Shown here piece after piece: positions 58,306 to 64,000 of a DNA stretch of 64,000 nucleotides (position 1 is the first letter of the stretch; each line of letters starts with the position of its first letter). Position numbers and translations under genes: made by a program. The notes under the pieces are model-generated. The model was given only the letters and a program-made list of their open reading frames with translations. It made no database searches and was not told the DNA's origin. This stretch comes from Vibrio neptunius. GTDB taxonomy: Bacteria > Pseudomonadota > Gammaproteobacteria > Enterobacterales > Vibrionaceae. Where the stretch lies: NCBI GenBank assembly GCA_019339365.1, contig CP079859.1, positions 2,666,001 through 2,730,000 of the forward strand, given 5' to 3'.

Positions 58306-59160
58306 TCAACTGCAAAATGTGTCACGCAAAGCTTGTGCTTGAGTAAGATAATGCTCATCTCCCCAAAGCTGAAAGGCCAACAAATACCAAAGCATTGCCA
58401 TCATAGTTGCTCTAGGTTGCCAAGCAATGACGCCTTCAACCCAGTCATCCACACCTTCAATCTCTCTCAGTTGGCAGTAGCGGTAAACCGACTCCAAGGG
58501 CTTTTCATCGACCACTCCTATACTCAGCGTCAGATCTAGCCTAGGATCAGCAATCGCAGCATACTCCCAATCTATGACTCGATTTCCGTCAGCGTGTTTG
58601 ACCATGTTATAACCCGCCAAATCAAAGTGACACAACGTATTACCGACATCCGCCAAACTTGGAACGCCACGCCATTGTTGATAAATGTCAAGATAGTCAT
58701 CAGACCTTAACTCTTCACGAAGTAGCATCCAGTAGTGGTCAACACGTGCTGTAAAGTTAAATGGAGCGACAGGCACTCTTGTCGTATCTAAATGGTGGAT
58801 TTTGATCATCATTTTTAACAACGAGTCAAAGGACAACTCATTACTCAACGACTCTCCTTCAATCCATTCAACCAACAACCCTTGTTCGTTGATATGGAAT
58901 GCTTTCGGCGCAAGATGGGAATCTTCTATCGCTGTCAGAATTTGATATTCCTGAAAACGGGAAATGGAAAAAGCTTTGGTTATCGAGGTATTGGGGCGCC
59001 AGACAAAACAATCGCCGCTTTGGGTGACAACCTTCCAGCAGCGATTAGTCAGGCCTCCAGTCAGCGTTTGAGCGTAATCCGGAGAGAGAGAGAAGAAGTG
59101 ATCTAATGACTTTAACGAACCGTCTAGCTGACATGCCTCATGCCACGACATCCTTGCCAT
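58306..59160 (-). CDS. thiK: Thiamine kinase-like phosphotransferase
   Basis: 284 residues of the aminoglycoside phosphotransferase/choline kinase fold: LTGGLTNRCWKV near the start, catalytic loop CHFDLAGYNMV with H-x-D-x4-N, and DWEYAAIADPRLDL with the metal Asp. It corresponds by position to Escherichia coli ThiK (thiamine salvage kinase), between lpoB and ycfP. Sequence similarity to ThiK is moderate by eye, so the thiamine role rests partly on gene order. Confidence 0.75.
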   Translation of the reverse strand: MARMSWHEACQLDGSLKSLDHFFSLSPDYAQTLTGGLTNRCWKVVTQSGDCFVWRPNTSITKAFSISRFQEYQILTAIEDSHLAPKAFHINEQGLLVEWIEGESLSNELSFDSLLKMMIKIHHLDTTRVPVAPFNFTARVDHYWMLLREELRSDDYLDIYQQWRGVPSLADVGNTLCHFDLAGYNMVKHADGNRVIDWEYAAIADPRLDLTLSIGVVDEKPLESVYRYCQLREIEGVDDWVEGVIAWQPRATMMAMLWYLLAFQLWGDEHYLTQAQALRDTFCS

Positions 59161-59178
59161 AAATCACTCCTCTAAAGA

Positions 59179-59769
59179 TTAAAGACCTAAGAAGCTCTTA
59201 GACTCTTGTTTGCGGATTTCAGTTTCATCTGCCCACTCAATCAGGCCTGTTTCTAAATCCATAAGACGCATTGTCATTTTGTAGTATACATCCTTATCAC
59301 TGCCGCCTGCTTTAGCGATACTTGCTAGGTTGCCATAAAGCATGTACTGAGCACCAACCATCTTACCAAACTGAATCGCTGTGCTCTGGTTCACTAGTTC
59401 GTCATTGTTTTGGAAGTTAAGTTGATCACGAACAGACTCTACACGGTCCATATCAACGAAGCGGAACTTGCCTGAATTGAGCATTTTAGTGCTAATAGTA
59501 TCGGTAATGGATTCAGTATCAATGTGCTCGCTTGTCTTGTTCTTGATTCGTTCAACAAAAACAATTGGACGAGAGTCACGAGTGATCGCTGATACCGAGC
59601 CAGACATCATCATGCTGTCGACCATTTCACCGGCAATTTTTTGCAGATCTGTTGAGCCAAAATCAATCGTTGTAGTCTCAACCGCCTGTGCATCACCGTA
59701 GCTGACTTTATTAGAACAACCGCCTAGGATGACAGCCAAGCCAAGTAATGCGATAACACTTTTTTTCAT
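59179..59769 (-). CDS. lpoB: Penicillin-binding protein activator LpoB
   Basis: 196 residues; a lipoprotein with lipobox LGGC (C18). TIDFGSTDLQKIAGEMVDSMM, then IVFVERIKNKTSEHIDTESIT and QYMLYGNLASI, match the LpoB C-terminal domain; the N-terminal disordered tether is short. LpoB at the outer membrane reaches through peptidoglycan to activate PBP1B. It lies in the same order as in Escherichia coli: ycfL, lpoB, thiK. Confidence 0.9.
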   Translation of the reverse strand: MKKSVIALLGLAVILGGCSNKVSYGDAQAVETTTIDFGSTDLQKIAGEMVDSMMMSGSVSAITRDSRPIVFVERIKNKTSEHIDTESITDTISTKMLNSGKFRFVDMDRVESVRDQLNFQNNDELVNQSTAIQFGKMVGAQYMLYGNLASIAKAGGSDKDVYYKMTMRLMDLETGLIEWADETEIRKQESKSFLGL

Positions 59770-59842
59770 TCTTGGTTCCTCAAATCTTTATAGAATCTTG
59801 TGTTATGAATGTATGACTAAAGTTAGTGGACTTTAGTTCGAT

Positions 59843-60232
59843 TTAGTTATCATTTTCGCGAATCTGAACGCGGAACTGCGTGCCATTCGGATTCACTGAA
59901 ACTTCAGAAAGAGCGATCGTTTCCATACCTCGAATGATCGCCTGACGCCATGGGCCCAGCTTGTTGTTCACTTCAAGACCGTTGTCATCGTACCAGTAAA
60001 AGCGGTACTGAATATGCTGATCGCCTTTGTACTGACTCGCTAGTCGAACAATGCCTCGAGCACGGCCATCTACTTGAGCGGTTGAAATGTCTTCAATTTG
60101 TAAGCGTCCTGATAGAACGTTGTCACCAAACAAGACGGTTTGCGACTGACCGTCAATACGTAACCCAGCGGTATTACTAGAACAACCAACCATCACCAAA
60201 GCAGCTATCGCTGCCATAAGCCATTTTTTCAT
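59843..60232 (-). CDS. ycfL: YcfL family lipoprotein
   Basis: 129 residues: signal MKKWLMAAIAALVMVGCSS with the lipobox Cys at C17. IDGQSQTVLFGDNVLSGRLQIEDIST and YRFYWYDDNGLEV match the YcfL family (DUF1425). The function is unknown; its constant place beside lpoB suggests an envelope role. Its start overlaps the end of the preceding gene by four bases. Confidence 0.9.
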   Translation of the reverse strand: MKKWLMAAIAALVMVGCSSNTAGLRIDGQSQTVLFGDNVLSGRLQIEDISTAQVDGRARGIVRLASQYKGDQHIQYRFYWYDDNGLEVNNKLGPWRQAIIRGMETIALSEVSVNPNGTQFRVQIRENDN

Positions 60233-61623
60233 CGAATTTTTCCTAACTGTTTATGCCAAATTGTAGCACTGCCTCCCTGACGAGAGACCCAAACTAAAGC
60301 TGTTCGCCCTTCTTCTACATCAAATTTGTAGTCTTGACCAGCAACACGAATTACCTGAGTACCAGGCTGAACAACAGCACTACTGCTGCGGATCTCTCTG
60401 GGTAACGTTATCCAGCTGCGAGTATCCGGCTGCTCTGTCAATGTATTCCAGATATTGAGCAAAGCATTACCTAGCTCATCATCTTTTGCAGCACTTTTAC
60501 GGATCTCGTCCTTAGCCCAGACTCGTAAAGCCTGACGAATGATGATTGCTGGCATACGTTCAGATAAATCTCTCTCAGCCATCAAGTTCACATCCGTCAG
60601 CAAGTTACTCTGCAAGTTCTCATTATTGAGTTGCATGGGAACAAACGACTGACTCACCTGCTGTGGGTAATAAGGAAGCGCAATCGAGTACAACGCGCCA
60701 TTTCCTCCGCTATCGTATAGAGGTAGAGACTGCTTCCAGCCTTGCATAGCCTCAACCACACCCTGCTCTTCTATAACGATCACTCTTGCTTCGTCGGTAC
60801 CCAAATAGCTTGCTTTACCATAGCGTTTTTCTAGCTGAACAAGATCTTCGCGCATACCGAGACGCTTTGCGACTCGCTTTGTACCTTCAATCACTTGTGT
60901 ATTGTCTGGCATCACTGCTAGTGCACGTCGATAATCCACATAGGAATCATTCAACGAATTGTCGGCTTCATAAAGCAAAGCCGATAAATACAACAGGTAA
61001 CCATTTTGTATCGCTTGAAGTGTTTTGCCAGCATCTGGATAGCTCGACAAAACACTACCGAGGTTCGGTGTTAGCCCCTGACTTTGCATATCCTTCTGAG
61101 CAGACTCTAACTCTTTTTCTCGCGCTTTACGCGCTTGCTCTTGTACCTGATTGGCACGACGCATTTCTATCAATGCACCTTCAAGACTATTCTCCCTGAG
61201 GTAGTTCAATCCCAGATACAGATGCAAAAAACCTAGCTCGTAATCAGCGGGTTCGTAGATGTCCAAGTTGTCGTTAACCGCCAAGGCAGCTACGCTTGTT
61301 GCCGTTTCAGTCAGCGATATTGTCGCTTTGTCCTGCTGAACACGAACCGCTTTGTCACCCGCTTCAAACGCTGACTTACTGTCAGCGTATTGCTGGTTAA
61401 GTAAATAGACTCGACCTTTCTCGAAATTATCAAGAATATCACCAGCAACGTTTTCAGGTAGGGCTTCCTCTGCCTTTTGATATTCGCCATCTTTCACTGA
61501 CTGATAAACGTCACTGTTTTGAGCGCTGTAGTGGCTAAACAAATTTCCAGCAGAGAGGTTGGCACATGCAGAAAGAGCAGCAGAGCTGAATATCACGAAT
61601 GCGAGTCGAACGTGTTTACGCAC
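60229..61623 (-). CDS. COG3014 family lipoprotein
   Basis: 464 residues from a GTG start at 61623, chosen because CGGAG lies about seven bases upstream and the N-terminus VRKHVRLAFVIFSSAALSAC then gives a lipoprotein signal with Cys20; a frame opening at 61674 would put 17 polar residues before it. The N-terminal half contains TPR-like helical repeats (YQKAEEALP, GALIEMRRANQVQEQA). It is probably anchored in the outer membrane facing the periplasm. The function is unknown; it heads the ycfL-lpoB-thiK set. Confidence 0.82.
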   Translation of the reverse strand: MRKHVRLAFVIFSSAALSACANLSAGNLFSHYSAQNSDVYQSVKDGEYQKAEEALPENVAGDILDNFEKGRVYLLNQQYADSKSAFEAGDKAVRVQQDKATISLTETATSVAALAVNDNLDIYEPADYELGFLHLYLGLNYLRENSLEGALIEMRRANQVQEQARKAREKELESAQKDMQSQGLTPNLGSVLSSYPDAGKTLQAIQNGYLLYLSALLYEADNSLNDSYVDYRRALAVMPDNTQVIEGTKRVAKRLGMREDLVQLEKRYGKASYLGTDEARVIVIEEQGVVEAMQGWKQSLPLYDSGGNGALYSIALPYYPQQVSQSFVPMQLNNENLQSNLLTDVNLMAERDLSERMPAIIIRQALRVWAKDEIRKSAAKDDELGNALLNIWNTLTEQPDTRSWITLPREIRSSSAVVQPGTQVIRVAGQDYKFDVEEGRTALVWVSRQGGSATIWHKQLGKIR

Positions 61624-61728
61624 TTCGTACTCCGAATTAGTTATTAGAATTTCATCATCGTCGCGGTTGGACAACGGTATTGATAAAAAGTTTGCATGAA
61701 TACCGTCACTCCAATAAACGTATTATCT

Positions 61729-62079
61729 TTAACCCATTAGTATCGGGCCAAGTGGGCGACCACCAACCAAATGCATGTGAATATGATAAACTTCCTGCCC
61801 ACCGTGAGAGTTACAGTTCACAATCAAACGATAGCCGTCTTCGTCGATACCTTCTTCTTTCGCGAGCTTACGCGCAACGATGAACATACGGCCCATGGTT
61901 GCCTCATCCTCCTCTTCAATATCATTGGTTGTTGGAATGAATTTGTTAGGAATGATCAGAATGTGCGTTGGCGCACGAGGGTTTATGTCTCGAAATGCGG
62001 TAACAAGATCATCTTGGTACACCACATCGGCAGGAATTTCTTTGCGAATAATTTTACTGAAAATGGTTTCTTCAGCCAT
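61729..62079 (-). CDS. hinT: Histidine triad nucleotide-binding protein HinT
   Basis: 116 residues from [22 protein letters not shown] lies six bases before this ATG, and a start four codons earlier is unlikely. The histidine triad is HIHMHLVGG near the C-terminus. HinT hydrolyses purine phosphoramidates such as AMP-lysine. It stands at the head of the minus-strand cluster, as ycfF/hinT does in Escherichia coli, 105 bases before the lipoprotein gene. Confidence 0.96.
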   Translation of the reverse strand: MAEETIFSKIIRKEIPADVVYQDDLVTAFRDINPRAPTHILIIPNKFIPTTNDIEEEDEATMGRMFIVARKLAKEEGIDEDGYRLIVNCNSHGGQEVYHIHMHLVGGRPLGPILMG

Positions 62080-62304
62080 GAAGCACTCCATTAAGTGTTG
62101 TTATTGTTAATCGTTTCCACGGAGTATGCGCTAAGCTGGCTCAGATCACAATAAAAAACAGTGTTCACTTAACATATACACCGTACTGATAATAGTAGAT
62201 AGTTAAATTTGTATTACGCGTCATAAAATGCGTGTCTCACCCTCAATACAATAACGCTCTTTTTGTTAATTTTTTAAGACAAGTCAGTATTTAGGGAGAG
62301 ATCT

Positions 62305-64000
62305 ATGAAAGGCTCAGTGATCAAGCGTATGTACGCTGGGTTTGCCTTGATCATCATAATGTTTGTTATTTCAACCATTATGACAATGCGGGGAATGCAA
62401 CAAATTCACACCAACTTCGGCAGTGTATCGAATACAGCCCTACCTTTGGTATCACAATCAAACCAGACTAGCGTTTACCTTCTTTCTGCGGATAAGCTTT
62501 TTAAAGACTTTTTGACCACGCAGAGCCCAGAGCGTATGGGAGAAATTCGAGGTCAATTTGAAGAGGCCAAAAATCGCTACGCGCAAGCGCTGCAGGACTT
62601 AGCCAAAGCAAGTGACGGAAACACCGAGTTACTTGCCAGTATAGAAAAGCTCAAAGATATGGAAGTGCGTTACTTTACCGAAGCTGACGCTGCAATGGAC
62701 AATTATGGCGACATGTTTGTCGCTCAAGCAGAGGTACAGAAATCATCTCGCCGCTTCCAGCGTCTTCATTCAGAACTCGGTATCGGCATGAAAGAATATG
62801 TCGATGATCAAAGTAGTATCTCTGTCAAAGTAATGGCCAAAAGTTATTTTATTAAACTCAGAGATGCTGAAGTCATTACTTCCGATGCACTCGCGAGCAA
62901 CAATCTAGAGTTAGTCAATAAAGCCGTCGCCAAAAACAAGAAGGCGGTAACCCACCTCAACTATGCCTATCGTGGCCTCACGACACAGATGCCTGAGATC
63001 AAAAAGTGTTCGATGAATCCGTTGAACAATTCACGACAGATATCGGAAAAAAAGGGGCGTACTTGACCAACACGCCTCTTATCTGCAGGCCAAGGCCGCT
63101 CTTTATGCCAACATTGCCAATCTCACATTGGAAGTAGATAACACCATGGCGCTATTGACGTCTTTTAGTGAAGAAGCACAAAACGGCCTTTACGCTTCTC
63201 TCGCTGAAGCGAGTGATGTATATGACCAAGGAGTCATCAACGCCGTCTCACTCGGTGTACTGGTGATTGCTTTAGCGATTGGTATTGGCCATCAAGTTGC
63301 TCATAGTGTTCGTTCTCCACTGACACGTATTCTCTCCACTCTAGAGAGTTTGACGCAAGGCGACATGACGCAACGAATTGAGATTCGTTACAACAACGAA
63401 TTTAGTCGCGTAAGTGGCCATATCAATTCGTTAGCGGACAACCTGCACGACATATTAAAGAAATTAAACGGTGCGTCAGACAATTTGACGAACACGGCCA
63501 GTACTAATCAACAAACCTCTTCTCAAGCCCAGTTACAGTTGAGTCAACAGAGAGAGCAAACCGCCAGTGTCGCGACAGCCATGACTGAAATGGCGCACTC
63601 GGTTCAAGAAGTCGCACAAAGTGCACAGAGCTCTCAGCAAATGGTCGAGCAAGTTGAGGCGGCATCGGAGTCCGGTCGTCGAATTATGAACGACAACATT
63701 ACGACCATCAACCAACTCGAAACACGCTTGACGCAATCCGTTGATGCAGTCAAAGACCTACAAACCATGAGCAGCCAGATTGGCTCAATTTTAGATGTGA
63801 TTCGCAATGTTGCCGAACAAACCAACCTGCTGGCGCTCAACGCCGCCATCGAGGCAGCGCGCGCCGGTGAACAAGGTCGTGGTTTTGCAGTGGTCGCCGA
63901 TGAAGTCAGGGTTCTCGCTCAACGAACCACTGAATCCACCACAGAAATCGAGAACATGATCAATAACCTGCAAGGCAGCTCCTCATCAGCCAATAAGGTT
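62305..64000 (+). CDS. Methyl-accepting chemotaxis protein, 3' partial, frameshifted
   Basis: Reading starts [17 protein letters not shown] with a transmembrane helix, then a helical periplasmic domain, a second transmembrane helix (about 63235-63300), HAMP and the signalling domain with the tip [19 protein letters not shown] near 63816. The gene runs past the window edge. Its frame is broken in the sensor: the natural reading ([22 protein letters not shown], given in parts) needs one more A in A5 at 63001-63005 and one more base at A7/G4 (63047-63057), then continues [13 protein letters not shown] single extra base at the A7 run is an alternative. The ligand is unknown. Confidence 0.88.

Noticed and set aside
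1..64000. CRISPR array, prophage, insertion sequence, tRNA or rRNA
   Set aside because: No spaced repeats, transposase or phage genes, and no tRNA cloverleaf or rRNA sequence were noticed on reading both strands.

Overview
This window reads as a chromosomal segment of a Vibrio (Gammaproteobacteria, Vibrionaceae). The evidence is protein content and gene order: tfoX, HexR, PanP-type decarboxylase, DUF3360 membrane protein next to pflB, CsiV after mfd, and several long chemoreceptors. From memory the order also follows blocks of the Vibrio cholerae large chromosome (VC1146-VC1159, VC1859-VC1887). No rRNA, tRNA, CRISPR array, integron cassette or insertion sequence was recognised.

Layout. 1-9.6 kb: end of ygiQ, a chemoreceptor with a duplicated sensor module, serC, a DUF945 protein, a hybrid histidine kinase with its response regulator, and a small outer-membrane barrel. 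9.6-16 kb: tfoX (competence regulator), an HDOD protein, lysO, a small exported protein, panP and hexR. 16-19.1 kb: an iron-alcohol-dehydrogenase-like protein that has lost metal ligands, an isolated gene for an ADP-ribosyltransferase-fold protein in a gene-poor islet, and grxA. 19.3-24.2 kb: ybjL and a basic amino-acid ABC transporter operon. 24.2-33 kb: DUF3360 transporter, the pflB/pflA fermentation genes, an LpxR-like lipid A deacylase and a chemoreceptor. 33-40.4 kb: a CbiM-like permease, yfbU, a MipA/OmpV porin, and the prkA-yeaH-ycgB stress operon. 40.4-50.2 kb: envelope genes kdsB, ycaR, lpxK, msbA with comEC, then lolCDE. 50.3-55.8 kb: a PilZ protein, mfd, csiV and a GNAT acetyltransferase. 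55.9-62.1 kb: the hinT-ycfL-lpoB-thiK-ycfP-ndh cluster, all on the minus strand. 62.3 kb to the end: a chemoreceptor cut by the window edge.

Common themes are envelope building (KDO, lipid A export, lipoprotein sorting, PBP activation), anaerobic or fermentative metabolism (pflB, pflA, ndh with a perfect FNR box), chemotaxis, and competence (tfoX, comEC).

A striking technical feature is that at least eight conserved genes (ygiQ, lpxR, pflA, yeaH twice, comEC, lolC, ndh, the last chemoreceptor) are interrupted by single-base gains or losses that lie in homopolymer runs. Since lolC is normally essential, these are most likely sequence errors, and the genes are annotated here over their restored spans. 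The most interesting biological item is the ADP-ribosyltransferase-fold gene at 17777-18337. Second-rank items are the metal-ligand-deficient dehydrogenase, the kinase whose N-terminus is a decayed copy of its partner regulator, and the structured leader with a possible 15-codon leader peptide before the DUF3360 gene.
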